25,555 nucleotides of DNA from Oligoflexia bacterium. GTDB lineage: Bacteria; Bdellovibrionota_G; JALEGL01. Every line of letters begins with the position of its first letter. Position 1 is the first letter of the stretch. Below, in pieces: positions 15,639 through 23,460 of the stretch. The stretch covers positions 1 to 25,555 of the forward strand of contig DAOLES010000012.1 of assembly GCA_035326705.1 (NCBI GenBank), given 5' to 3'. Made by a program: the position numbers and the translations under genes. Under the pieces are notes generated by a model that saw nothing but the letters and a program-made list of their open reading frames with translations, did no database searches and was not told the origin of the DNA.

Positions 15639-17351
15639 ATGGAAAATACAAAAACAACAAACAATGAAAGCTTTGAAGAACTCTTTTTAGCATCCGTCAG
15701 TGATGATAAAGAAATTAAAGCTGGTGAAATTATTTCAGGTGAAGTCATTAAGATTGGCCGTGATGTGGTCTTGGTTGATATTGACTATAAGTCTGAAGGT
15801 CGTGTCGATATTTCTGAGTTTGTCGATATCGAAGGCAACTTGACCGTAAAAGTCGGGGATAAAGTAGACGTCTTCTTGGAAACTGCAGAAGACGAAGATG
15901 GTTTAGTCATTGTTTCTAAAGAAAAAGCAGATAAACTTAAAATTTGGGATGAGATTGCTGAAGCTTGTGAGCGTGGTGATATTATTGAAGGTCGCGTTTT
16001 AGATCGTGTCAAAGGTGGTTTATCCGTAGACATTGGCGTAAAAGCCTTCTTGCCAGGTTCGCAAATTGATTTAACCCCAGTACGTGACTTGGGTCACATG
16101 GTGGGCAATATTTATCAATTTAAGATCATTAAATTTAATAAAATCAGAGGTAATATTGTTTTAAGTCGCCGTTCTATTCTTGAGCAAGAAAGAAAAGTAC
16201 AGCGTCAACAAATCATTGGTAAAATTGAAGAGGGCGCTATTGTAAAGGGCATTATTAAAAACGTAACCGATTATGGTGCCTTTGTTGATCTTGGCGGTTT
16301 AGATGGTTTGTTGCACATCACAGACCTGTCTTGGAAACGCGTTAATCACCCCAATGAGATTTTAAAATTGGGTGAAGAGATTGATGTTAAAGTCCTTAAA
16401 TTTGATCGAGCTAAAGAGCGCGTATCTTTAGGTCTTAAACAAATGAGCGATGATCCATGGGTCAATGCTGAAATGAAGTATGCAAAAAATGCCACAGTAA
16501 AAGGAAAAGTGGTGAACTTGACTGAGTATGGTGCATTTATTGAAATGGAAGAAGGCATTGAAGGCTTGATCCACGTTTCAGAAATGTCATGGACAAAACG
16601 TGTAAAACACCCATCTGCTTTATTAAAATTAGGAGAAGAGGTGGAAGCAGTTGTTTTAGAGCTTGACCCAGAAAACAGAAGAATGTCTTTGGGGCTTAAA
16701 CAAACTCAACCAAACCCATGGGATGCTTTGGTAGAAAAATACCAACCAGGTTCTAAAATTTCTGGTGAAGTGCGCAACATTACAGACTTTGGTGTGTTTG
16801 TAGAAGTGGAAGATGGCATTGATGGTTTGGTTCACGTGTCAGATATTTCATGGTCTAATAAAGTCAAAAACCCCAATGATGTGTATAAAAAAGGCGATAA
16901 AATTGAGGCAGTTGTGTTAAACGTTGATCCAAGTGCAGAACGTTTTGCTTTAGGTATCAAACAATTAACCGATGATCCTTGGAATAAAGCAGAAAGCAAA
17001 TACACTGCCGGTACAGAGACCGAAGGTAAAATCGTAAAAATTACAGATTTTGGTTTATTCTTAGAAGTGGAAGATGACTTAGAAGGTTTGATTCACGTTT
17101 CAGAAATTCCATTAAATGATGAAGAAAAAGTAAGCGATAAATATACTGTTGGCGACTCTGTAAAAGCAGTTGTGATTTCAATGGACCCTCAAGAAAGAAA
17201 ATTAAGTTTGTCTATTAAAGCCTTTGAAAATGGCATGTCACAAGAAATTGCGCAAGAGGCTGCTAAAAAAGCCAAAGAGAAAGCTAAACCTACCCTTGGC
17301 GATATCATGGGTGATCAGTTTAAAGCTTTTGGTGGTGATAAAGCAGAATAA
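15639..17351 (+). CDS. rpsA: 30S ribosomal protein S1
   Basis: The 570-residue protein is built of six S1 RNA-binding repeats, starting at about residues 28, 113, 199, 284, 371 and 458. The last four have the strong form G-x-V-x-x-x-x-(D/E)-(Y/F)-G-x-F-x-(D/E), ending in GL(I/L/V)H(V/I)(S/T). The first two are degenerate, as in proteobacterial S1, where they hold the protein on the ribosome while repeats 3-6 bind mRNA. S1 unfolds and docks mRNAs, especially those with weak Shine-Dalgarno sequences. Its own ATG has only AAAGGAAA about 10 nt away in an AT-rich leader, in keeping with S1 autoregulation in other bacteria. A strong terminator follows. rpsA then sppA is a familiar order in delta-type proteobacteria. 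Confidence 0.96.
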   Translation: MENTKTTNNESFEELFLASVSDDKEIKAGEIISGEVIKIGRDVVLVDIDYKSEGRVDISEFVDIEGNLTVKVGDKVDVFLETAEDEDGLVIVSKEKADKLKIWDEIAEACERGDIIEGRVLDRVKGGLSVDIGVKAFLPGSQIDLTPVRDLGHMVGNIYQFKIIKFNKIRGNIVLSRRSILEQERKVQRQQIIGKIEEGAIVKGIIKNVTDYGAFVDLGGLDGLLHITDLSWKRVNHPNEILKLGEEIDVKVLKFDRAKERVSLGLKQMSDDPWVNAEMKYAKNATVKGKVVNLTEYGAFIEMEEGIEGLIHVSEMSWTKRVKHPSALLKLGEEVEAVVLELDPENRRMSLGLKQTQPNPWDALVEKYQPGSKISGEVRNITDFGVFVEVEDGIDGLVHVSDISWSNKVKNPNDVYKKGDKIEAVVLNVDPSAERFALGIKQLTDDPWNKAESKYTAGTETEGKIVKITDFGLFLEVEDDLEGLIHVSEIPLNDEEKVSDKYTVGDSVKAVVISMDPQERKLSLSIKAFENGMSQEIAQEAAKKAKEKAKPTLGDIMGDQFKAFGGDKAE

Positions 17352-17380
17352 TTAGAGTATTCAAAATACAATCAATGAAG

Positions 17381-17409
17381 GGCCATGTAGAAATACATGG
17401 CCTTTTTTT
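17381..17409 (+). terminator. Intrinsic terminator of rpsA
   Basis: A perfect 9-bp stem GGCCATGTA / TACATGGCC with loop GAAA is followed by seven T, 30 nt after the rpsA stop. Confidence 0.92.
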
Positions 17410-17692
17410 ATTGAAATGAATTAAATAACATATGTGCATGGCGATTTAATTTTTAAAGCAATAAGAGCGTTTATTTAAGGGTGGGAAAAGCAAAAGGAGA
17501 CATGCAACGTAGGAGCGTGTTCCGGTTTTCTATAGTTACCACTTTGTTTTCAATCACTATAATATAAATTATTTTTATGCACATTCGGCTGATCGGGCGT
17601 GCTCCCTCAAGGCCTTCATGTGACATAAAAAGTAATTCGTAACTCAGTGGATTTAAAAACGATGTAATTTTAAGTATGAATGTCTGAATAAG
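17410..17692. other. Gene-free interval between rpsA terminator and sppA promoter
   Basis: No convincing gene is present. A perfect TATAAT (17558-17563) with TTACCA 16 bp upstream (17536-17541) could start a plus-strand transcript near 17570, running into a more GC-rich stretch (about 17578-17627). That could be a small RNA or a long sppA leader. AAAGGAGAC before ATG 17502 resembles a ribosome-binding site, but its frame holds only 21 codons. GCGTGTTCC (17512 region) and GCGTGCTCC (17597 region) are near-repeats. A long minus-strand frame exists here but has no ribosome-binding site or family features. Confidence 0.3.
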
Positions 17693-17721
17693 TTGACCTC
17701 TGGGGTAAAAGCGGCACAATA
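17693..17721 (+). promoter_or_regulatory. Predicted sppA promoter, leaderless
   Basis: TTGACC (17693-17698) and ACAATA (17716-17721) are separated by 17 bp. The expected transcription start is 17728, which is exactly the A of the sppA ATG. No Shine-Dalgarno is present. Confidence 0.45.
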
Positions 17722-17727
17722 GGCGCT

Positions 17728-18600
17728 ATGTCGAGCAGAAGAGGTTTTTCCAGATTTTTTGTTGTTCTTTTTCTTTTTGGTATTGTGATTGAGTTAGCCA
17801 TGATTATCTCAATTCTCAAAGGAGATATTAATCCTGATGGTAATATTGCTGTTGTTGAGTTAAATGGCGCTATAGAGAGTTCTTTGGATACGATAAAGGC
17901 CTTAAAAAAATATGAAGAAAAAAAAGAAGTAAAAGCCATTGTTTTACGGGTCAATTCACCTGGTGGCGTGGTTGGATCATCTCAAGAAATTCATGATGAA
18001 ATTAAACGTATCAATAAAATAAAAAAAGTGGTTGTGTCTATGGGCGATGTTGCGGCTTCAGGGGGCTATTATGTTGCGGCTCCAGCAGAAAAAATCATTG
18101 CCAATCCGGGAACCATTACCGGCTCTATTGGCGTGATTGCCAACTATTTTATTTTTGGTGATGCCTTAAGAAAACTCAATATACGTTGGGAATTGATTAA
18201 AGCTGGAGAAAATAAAGACCTTGGTTCACCCTTACGCAATTTAAGACCAGAAGAAAGAAAAATCATGCAAGACATGATGGATGATATGCATGATCAGTTT
18301 ATCGAGGCTATTGCACAAGGAAGAAAGCTTGATAAGGCAACAGTTACATCTTTAGCGGATGGTAGAGTGTATTCAGGAAGGCAAGCCAAAGATGTACAGT
18401 TGGTTGATGGTTTGGGTGGTTTGGAATACGCTATTAAGGTTGCGGCCAAGCTGGCCGATGTTAAAGAAGAAGATATTGAAACCATTTATCCACCCAAAGA
18501 AGACGATAGTTTTTTTGCCAAAGTTTTTGGTAAAAGTCTTATCTCCAAGTTTTTGGCTCAAGATAGTCAAGCCAACGTTGAGTATCGTTACGTTCAGTGA
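17728..18600 (+). CDS. sppA: Signal peptide peptidase SppA, S49 family serine protease (short form)
   Basis: SppA is a membrane-bound protease that degrades cleaved signal peptides. The 290-residue protein is the short, single-domain form, with one membrane helix at about 10-30. Visible family motifs are VLRVNSPGGVV, the serine loop GDVAASGGYYVA with Ser111, then GSIGVI and KAGENKDLGSP with Lys163. The 52-residue spacing matches the Ser/Lys dyad of Bacillus SppA. The start at ATG 17728 has no ribosome-binding site and coincides with the predicted transcription start. It follows rpsA, separated by a terminator and 376 bp, so it is a separate unit. A weak hairpin with a T-run lies just after its stop codon. 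Confidence 0.93.
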   Translation: MSSRRGFSRFFVVLFLFGIVIELAMIISILKGDINPDGNIAVVELNGAIESSLDTIKALKKYEEKKEVKAIVLRVNSPGGVVGSSQEIHDEIKRINKIKKVVVSMGDVAASGGYYVAAPAEKIIANPGTITGSIGVIANYFIFGDALRKLNIRWELIKAGENKDLGSPLRNLRPEERKIMQDMMDDMHDQFIEAIAQGRKLDKATVTSLADGRVYSGRQAKDVQLVDGLGGLEYAIKVAAKLADVKEEDIETIYPPKEDDSFFAKVFGKSLISKFLAQDSQANVEYRYVQ

Positions 18601-18620
18601 TGACTGACATATAGGTTTTT

Positions 18621-18642
18621 AGATAGAAAAACTCTATTTTTT
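18621..18642 (+). terminator. Weak terminator after sppA
   Basis: ATAGA (18623-18627) and TCTAT (18633-18637) form a short stem followed by a run of T, 20-40 nt after the sppA stop. The stem is AT-rich and short. Confidence 0.4.
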
Positions 18643-18705
18643 ATGCATAAAAAACTTATCAAAAATATTTATACACTAATCTAAAACAATTTATAGCGAC
18701 ATTCT

Positions 18706-18729
18706 TTTTGCGACAGAACTGCCGCAAAA
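18706..18729. promoter_or_regulatory. 24-bp dyad, candidate enhancer site for a sigma-54 activator
   Basis: TTTTGCG (18706-18712) and CGCAAAA (18723-18729) flank CAG and CTG half-sites, so 20 of 24 positions are symmetric. The centre is about 95 bp upstream of the predicted sigma-54 start, the usual distance for an enhancer-binding protein. It has no strong U-run on either side, which argues against a plain terminator. Confidence 0.5.
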
Positions 18730-18786
18730 GGACAGCCTTGTACCATTTTAACCTATGAAATTCAGCTAGTTATATAGCTTTAGTGC

Positions 18787-18802
18787 TGGCACAGCAATTG
18801 CT
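18787..18802 (+). promoter_or_regulatory. Sigma-54 (RpoN) promoter
   Basis: TGGCAC-N5-TTGCT matches the -24/-12 consensus TGGCAC-N5-TTGCW at every defined position. Transcription would begin near 18813, just before the AGGGGG ribosome-binding site of the 24-codon ORF. Sigma-54 promoters need an ATP-driven activator, and the upstream dyad is a candidate site for it. Confidence 0.72.
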
Positions 18803-18820
18803 TTTTAATAGGGGGAACAT

Positions 18821-18895
18821 ATGCAGTATAGCAAAAGCATAAAAAATGAAGCAGTGTGTAATTTTATGCTTGAAGATAATTGTGCAATGTGTTAG
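18821..18895 (+). CDS. Possible 24-residue leader or small protein of the sigma-54 operon
   Basis: An ATG preceded by AGGGGGAACAT, one of the better ribosome-binding sites in the window, opens 24 codons ending in TAG at 18893-18895. The peptide starts MQYSKSIKNEAV and has three Cys near its end (VC, NC, MC). It begins about 8 nt after the predicted sigma-54 start and ends 36 nt before the beta-barrel gene. It could be a translational leader or a small Cys-containing peptide. There is no homology evidence; support rests on position and the ribosome-binding site. Confidence 0.45.
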   Translation: MQYSKSIKNEAVCNFMLEDNCAMC

Positions 18896-18931
18896 CTGCA
18901 GTGTATACATTACGTTAATGAGGTAGAAAAA

Positions 18932-20230
18932 ATGGATAAAAAGTTGTTATCATTGAGTTTAGTTCTTAGTTTTTTTGCAGGTTCGTTGGCAGTTTATGCC
19001 CAACCTTCAGAAGAACTTCCAGTTATTACTGTGCAGGAAATGAGTGAAGAAGAAAAACGTTTGTTTCTACCCAGTGAGGAAGAAACAGAAACACAACAGT
19101 TGGTCGTTGACCAAGTGCAAACCATTCCTGTTACTGAAGATACTGTACTGGAACAAAATATGACGAATGCGCCTATAACAGTGGGTGGTGTGGTAGATGT
19201 TGCGCCTCCAGCTGCAGCCATTAAAGATGAGCCAGTGGAAGGAACCATCAAAGGTCTTAATTTTGGAGCAGGTCTGACGGTAACACCCATTGGTTTTGGT
19301 TACCTTAACGGGCATAAAAGAGAATATTTTCAGGTTTCACCCAATATTAATTTAAGTACCAAGTTGGCCACTGATTCTAAAAAATCATTGAACATGAACT
19401 TAAGCTATGAATTTGCATGGCAAGAATATCTAGATAAAGAAGATCCGGCTCAACGCGGTTTCACTAACATTGTAAACTTAGGCTTTGATGGAAAAATCAA
19501 TGATCAATGGAGTTATAACTTTGGGATGTATGGTGAGTGGTTCTTGTTGTCTGGGGAAGACAGTGGTTCGGACAATTATTTGGTTTTATTATCTTCTCCA
19601 ACAGCTAAAATGAAAATTGATGACAAGACCAGCTTGTCTTTGACCTACTACTTTGATTACTACCAAATCTTAAACGCTGATGTGTCCCTGATTGATTCTA
19701 TTGGCGGTGGTATTGATACGGATGATTTTGGTGGTGGACTGTTTTCTGATTCAGTGTTTGGCGCCAATACCGATGATTTAGGTGGTTTTGGTTTATCTAA
19801 CCCTACAGCAGACTTTGCTTGGATAGAAAACAAACTTGGCTTTACCGCTGATTGGAAACCAAAAGATGGAACTTCTTTGCGCTTAAATTATCGTTATGCC
19901 TTTAGCGTTTATTCAAATAATCCTAATGCGGAATGGAAAGGTCATTTATTAAGACCTAAAGTCACGCAAGACATGCCTTGGTGGGACGGTGGAACATTCT
20001 CTTATGAATTGCGTTTCCGTCAAAGAACTTATGACCATGCTTTAGAAGGTAGTAACTTTAAAGCCAACAGAAGAATACGACATATGATTGGCTTTTCACA
20101 AAAAATCAATGATTCATTATCTGCCAGCTTATTGTACAGGTTGGAAACCAATAGCAGCAATGCAGATAACTATGTCACAAGTGAAACAAAGGGCAACTTA
20201 TTTAATATGAACCTAAGTTATACATTTTAA
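18932..20230 (+). CDS. Outer-membrane beta-barrel (porin-like) protein
   Basis: The 432-residue product has a signal peptide (MDKK, hydrophobic stretch, VYAQ cleavage site near residue 23). An acidic Glu/Thr/Val-rich segment of about 80 residues follows. From about residue 105 the protein has alternating amphipathic strands rich in Tyr, Phe and Trp separated by Asp/Asn/Gly turns, and it ends in NMNLSYTF, the terminal-Phe signature recognised by the BAM machinery. A Gly/Asp-rich loop lies near 260-290. GAGGTAG precedes the ATG. It appears to be the main gene of the sigma-54 unit and touches the next gene closely, so the two are probably one outer-membrane system. No substrate can be inferred; the acidic N-terminal extension is unusual for a simple porin. 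Confidence 0.82.
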   Translation: MDKKLLSLSLVLSFFAGSLAVYAQPSEELPVITVQEMSEEEKRLFLPSEEETETQQLVVDQVQTIPVTEDTVLEQNMTNAPITVGGVVDVAPPAAAIKDEPVEGTIKGLNFGAGLTVTPIGFGYLNGHKREYFQVSPNINLSTKLATDSKKSLNMNLSYEFAWQEYLDKEDPAQRGFTNIVNLGFDGKINDQWSYNFGMYGEWFLLSGEDSGSDNYLVLLSSPTAKMKIDDKTSLSLTYYFDYYQILNADVSLIDSIGGGIDTDDFGGGLFSDSVFGANTDDLGGFGLSNPTADFAWIENKLGFTADWKPKDGTSLRLNYRYAFSVYSNNPNAEWKGHLLRPKVTQDMPWWDGGTFSYELRFRQRTYDHALEGSNFKANRRIRHMIGFSQKINDSLSASLLYRLETNSSNADNYVTSETKGNLFNMNLSYTF

Positions 20231-20250
20231 TGATCAAAAGGGTGAAAGAT

Positions 20251-21483
20251 ATGAAGAAAATACAAATAAAATTTTTGGTTGGTGCATGCTTAACGGGCAT
20301 GGTCTTAAGCAGCTGCACATTGGTGCAAACACCTGGAACAAGTGAGATGAAAAACTTAGCAAAAGCAAGTCCAGTTGTAATTCCTGGCAGTGAAGGTTTT
20401 GCTGAAAAGCTTTCAGCCGCGGGTACCTGTGATAGGGGTGTAGCTGAGATCAATGTCATGCATGATGTTGGCGGCTTGGCAAAACATGAGGGTGCAATTT
20501 TTGCTTCAGGAAAAGCGTATTTTACTTCAGAGCCTTGGGATTATGATGAAGTCAATCCATTTCATGCTCTAGGGTATGATAAAGGTGAAGCAACTTTTCC
20601 TAAAGGTGCCAATCCATCTATTCCATTTGCAGCCAAGGAAACAGTGGTTGTAGCCAAGTTTTTTACCGGTAAAAATGCCGCAAAAAATATGATCGCCGAA
20701 GGAAAACCCTTGGATCAAGCTAGAGCCTTGGGTTTGGAAGCAATTATTGATCAAGCTAAAAGACGAGAAGCCGTAAGCGAAGCAACTCCTGAAGAGGTAG
20801 ATCCAGAGGAAGTTGACCCAGAAGAAGCTGACTCTGAAGCTGAGTTGGCTGAAAGCCCTGATACAGGAGAATCGTTGTTTTTAGATCAGTCATACTCCAT
20901 TGATTTGGTTCGAGGTGAAGGGGAGCGTTTAAAAAATTACTATTTAGGTAACTTACCAGAGAAAGATAAGCAAGTGATTGGTTTTGGTCAACGCAGCAGT
21001 CAAGGTAAAGCAGTTGTCTATGGTGAGCCAACAGATGGTTTTGGCGTAGGTGATTTTACCCACTTTACTTTTGGTAAGGAAGGTTTTTATGGCTTGTACA
21101 TGGTACCAGCAGACGTAGAAAGTAAAGAGGCAACATTGGCCAAAGTAATCAATGTTGAAGAAAATGATGTACTTCAGTTTAATATTGGTAAACGTGGAGA
21201 ACTTCCGCCAGCAACACAAACGTCATACATTACCGTAACCTTAGAGCATGCCAATAAAACAGACAAATTAAATCCAGTGCGCTATCACGTGTTAGATGAG
21301 GGTCAAACTGCAGTTGCATTTCAGCTAGCAGGAGTAGCTCCAGGGGAATACAATATGATTGTGCAACGAGGTAACTTATACTCTTCACCTGCGCTTGATG
21401 GAGCGGGTGGAAACTACTGTGTCTATGCAACAGCCAATGCCAGCTCAAAAGTGGTGGTGGTTGCTAAACCAGAAGATGCATAG
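20251..21483 (+). CDS. Lipoprotein of unknown function, partner of the beta-barrel protein
   Basis: From ATG 20251 the 410-residue product has a lipoprotein signal (MKKIQIKFLVGACLTGMVLSSC) with the lipobox Cys at residue 22. An in-frame ATG at 20230 overlaps the stop of the previous gene, but 20251 has GGTG 8 nt upstream and a normal signal peptide. The mature protein has a predicted beta-rich body, an acidic near-repeat of EEVDP units around residues 180-200 that looks like a flexible hinge, and two further cysteines (GTCDRG, NYCVYA) near the start and end that could pair. The family is not recognised. Its tight spacing to the beta-barrel gene and shared terminator suggest a periplasmic or surface partner. 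Confidence 0.82.
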   Translation: MKKIQIKFLVGACLTGMVLSSCTLVQTPGTSEMKNLAKASPVVIPGSEGFAEKLSAAGTCDRGVAEINVMHDVGGLAKHEGAIFASGKAYFTSEPWDYDEVNPFHALGYDKGEATFPKGANPSIPFAAKETVVVAKFFTGKNAAKNMIAEGKPLDQARALGLEAIIDQAKRREAVSEATPEEVDPEEVDPEEADSEAELAESPDTGESLFLDQSYSIDLVRGEGERLKNYYLGNLPEKDKQVIGFGQRSSQGKAVVYGEPTDGFGVGDFTHFTFGKEGFYGLYMVPADVESKEATLAKVINVEENDVLQFNIGKRGELPPATQTSYITVTLEHANKTDKLNPVRYHVLDEGQTAVAFQLAGVAPGEYNMIVQRGNLYSSPALDGAGGNYCVYATANASSKVVVVAKPEDA

Positions 21484-21511
21484 TCAATAAAATAACCAAC
21501 AGAGGTTTATC

Positions 21512-21548
21512 AAAAGCCAGAACTTTATTGCAAGGTTCTGGCTTTTTT
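21512..21548 (+). terminator. Intrinsic terminator of the sigma-54 operon
   Basis: A 12-bp stem AAAAGCCAGAAC / GTTCTGGCTTTT with an 11-nt loop runs into six T, 28 nt after the lipoprotein stop. Confidence 0.92.
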
Positions 21549-21601
21549 ATTGGGCTGGTAAAGGCTTGACGAAGCAAGTGTTTAACGTTAGAGCGTAGAG
21601 C

Positions 21602-22177
21602 ATGTTGGTTAAATTAAGAATGATTCCGCACAATAAACCGCTAAGTTTGAGCTTTGATATTGGCCCAGATGTTTTACAAGGTGAAAAAGATCAAAAAAGT
21701 AAGTTTGTGGCAGATGAGAGTTTTACTCATCCAGCACACTGTCAAGTTGAGTTAAAACAAAAACATCGAATGGATGATGTTGAATTGCAAGGTGAAGTAT
21801 CATGTCAGATTGAGGCAGTGTGTTCTCGTTGTGGCCAAAGCTTTGAGTACAATTATCAAGAACATCTTTTTATCATTTGTGCGCGGAAGCAAGAAGTTTC
21901 CAGAAAAGCGGTTAATGTCTCTGGAGCGGTTAAAAATAAAACATCTAAACGAAGTAAGCACAAAGCTGAGCATGAAGATAGTTTTGAACAGGCCCAAGAA
22001 GGTCTGGTATTTTTTGCTAATGAAGAAATTGATCTGACCCATATTATTAGGGAACAGATTTTATTAAACCTCCCTATGCGCTATGTTTGTTCAGAGCAAT
22101 GCAGAGGCTTATGTAGTTTGTGTGGTGAAAAATTAGAAGCTGGACATGAATGCTCTAAAAGTAAAACAAGCAAATAA
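21602..22177 (+). CDS. yceD: YceD/DUF177 family protein
   Basis: The 191-residue protein has the DUF177 layout. An N-terminal beta region is followed by CSRCGQSFE, a conserved EEIDLTHIIREQILLNLPMRYVC block, and a C-terminal CRGLCSLCG cysteine cluster that probably binds zinc. The family is almost always encoded directly before rpmF, as here, and is linked to 23S rRNA or ribosome assembly and to co-expression with fatty-acid genes. A Lys/Ser-rich insertion of about 35 residues (around 97-130) separates the two conserved parts. ATG 21602 is used; ATG 21620 is possible. TTGACG at 21565-21570 may be a -35 but lacks a convincing -10. Confidence 0.9.
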   Translation: MLVKLRMIPHNKPLSLSFDIGPDVLQGEKDQKSKFVADESFTHPAHCQVELKQKHRMDDVELQGEVSCQIEAVCSRCGQSFEYNYQEHLFIICARKQEVSRKAVNVSGAVKNKTSKRSKHKAEHEDSFEQAQEGLVFFANEEIDLTHIIREQILLNLPMRYVCSEQCRGLCSLCGEKLEAGHECSKSKTSK

Positions 22178-22225
22178 GGAGCATTTTAAGGCTTAAAGTT
22201 GTACACTAAATTCATAAAAATTAAC

Positions 22226-22254
22226 TTGAAAAATAAAACAATTATGGGTATTTA
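22226..22254 (+). promoter_or_regulatory. Predicted rpmF promoter
   Basis: TTGAAA (22226-22231) and TATTTA (22249-22254) are separated by 17 bp. The leader that follows contains a perfect 16-bp palindrome, GTCTTTTT-AAAAAGAC (22283-22298), about 30 nt before the rpmF start. It could be a regulatory or processing hairpin. Confidence 0.4.
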
Positions 22255-22330
22255 TGCGTTTTAAATCGTTTATGACGGTGAAGTCTTTTTAAAAAGACAT
22301 GAATTTTAAAATTTTAAAGAGGTAAAAACC

Positions 22331-22516
22331 ATGGCGGTACCTAAGAAAAAAACATCTAAATCTAAGCGCAACATGCGTCGTTCTCATCATGCGCTGACTG
22401 TTCCTAGCAACATTCATAATTGTCCACAATGCAATGAACCAGTTCAATTGCATCACGTATGTGGTGAGTGTGGCTTTTATAAAGGCAAAGAAGCTGTACA
22501 AATTGCTATAGACTAG
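22331..22516 (+). CDS. rpmF: 50S ribosomal protein L32
   Basis: The 61-residue basic protein begins MAVPKKKTSKSKRNMRRSHH, the L32 signature, and contains a zinc ribbon with CPQC and CGECG. This is therefore the zinc-binding (C+) form. L32 is a late-assembling protein of the large subunit. AGAGGT lies at the normal distance from the ATG. It lies in the conserved yceD-rpmF-fatty acid cluster; fabG follows after 38 bp. Confidence 0.96.
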   Translation: MAVPKKKTSKSKRNMRRSHHALTVPSNIHNCPQCNEPVQLHHVCGECGFYKGKEAVQIAID

Positions 22517-22554
22517 GTTGATCAAAAAACACTTGGTTTTAATCCCTGGTATAC

Positions 22555-23298
22555 ATGACTGATTTACGAATTGTATTGGTTACCGGTGCCTCTAAAGGTA
22601 TTGGTAGTGCTATTGCTAAAGCTTTTGCAGACGATAAGCATAAAGTTTTGGTTAACTATCGTAGCAATGAAAAACAAGCACAGGAAGTGGTTGATAGCAT
22701 TGTTGCGTTAGGTGGTAGTGCGCAAGCAACTTGTTTTGATGTAGCAGATTCTACACAAGTTGAACAAACAATGGATAACATTGTTAAAGAGTTTGGTGGG
22801 ATAGATGTTTTGGTCAATAATGCTGGGGTTTCTATAGATCAATTGATTTTACGTGCCAAACAAGAAGATTGGGATAAAATTATTCAAACCAATCTTACGG
22901 GGTCATTTTTATGCAGCAAGTTTGCGGCTAAATCTATGATGCGAAGAAAAAATAATGGCCGTATTGTTTTTATAAGCTCTGTTGTGGGTGAAATGGGTAA
23001 CCCTGGACAAAGTATGTACGCAGCCTCAAAAGCCGGTATGTTAGGTTTAATGAAGTCTTTAGCCAAAGAGCTTGCGTCTAGAAATATCACTGTTAATGCA
23101 GTTGCTCCGGGTTATGTTAAAACAGAAATGACAATGGCATTAACGGATGAACAAAGAGAGAGATTTTTAAAGGATATTCCTATGAACCGTTGGGCTGAAC
23201 CAGAAGAAATAGCGGCAGCTGTTAAATATTTGGCTTCTAAAGAAGCTGGGTATATAACGGGCCATACACTATCAATCAATGGAGGTTTGTACATTTAA
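22555..23298 (+). CDS. fabG: 3-oxoacyl-[acyl-carrier-protein] reductase
   Basis: FabG reduces 3-ketoacyl-ACP with NADPH in each round of type II fatty-acid elongation. The 247-residue short-chain dehydrogenase has TGASKGIG for cofactor binding, VNNAGVS, and the catalytic Ser142, Tyr155 and Lys159 (YAASK), then the PG motif at NAVAPGYVKTEM and the usual GGLYI-type end. The start at ATG 22555 gives the typical spacing to the first glycine motif. It lacks a visible Shine-Dalgarno, and a TGGTATACA extended-10-like box overlaps it. In most relatives plsX, fabH and fabD stand between rpmF and fabG; here they are absent and must be elsewhere or replaced. Confidence 0.94.
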   Translation: MTDLRIVLVTGASKGIGSAIAKAFADDKHKVLVNYRSNEKQAQEVVDSIVALGGSAQATCFDVADSTQVEQTMDNIVKEFGGIDVLVNNAGVSIDQLILRAKQEDWDKIIQTNLTGSFLCSKFAAKSMMRRKNNGRIVFISSVVGEMGNPGQSMYAASKAGMLGLMKSLAKELASRNITVNAVAPGYVKTEMTMALTDEQRERFLKDIPMNRWAEPEEIAAAVKYLASKEAGYITGHTLSINGGLYI

Positions 23299-23460
23299 AG
23301 CTGATTTTACATGGGCTTTGAATTCCATTTTTTTAATACACCCATTGAATAAAATCGTAAGCAAACGCGAAAGTTTTTTAAAAAATGTTTTGGGTTGTGA
23401 TAGCTTAGCTAAGTAGCTGAGTAATCTAGCCCATTGAGAAAACCTTAAAAGGAGAACGAA

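Noticed and set aside
17471..17719. 82-codon minus-strand ORF between rpsA and sppA
   Set aside because: No ribosome-binding site, no family features, and it spans the predicted sppA promoter.
17712..17726. Second sigma-54-like site (CGGCAC-N5-GCGCT) before sppA
   Set aside because: The -12 element departs from TTGC and its start point would fall inside sppA. The sigma-70-type pair at 17693-17721 fits better.
18706..18729. TTTTGCG...CGCAAAA hairpin as the sppA terminator
   Set aside because: It is over 100 nt after sppA, lacks a following U-run, and is better placed as an activator site for the sigma-54 promoter.
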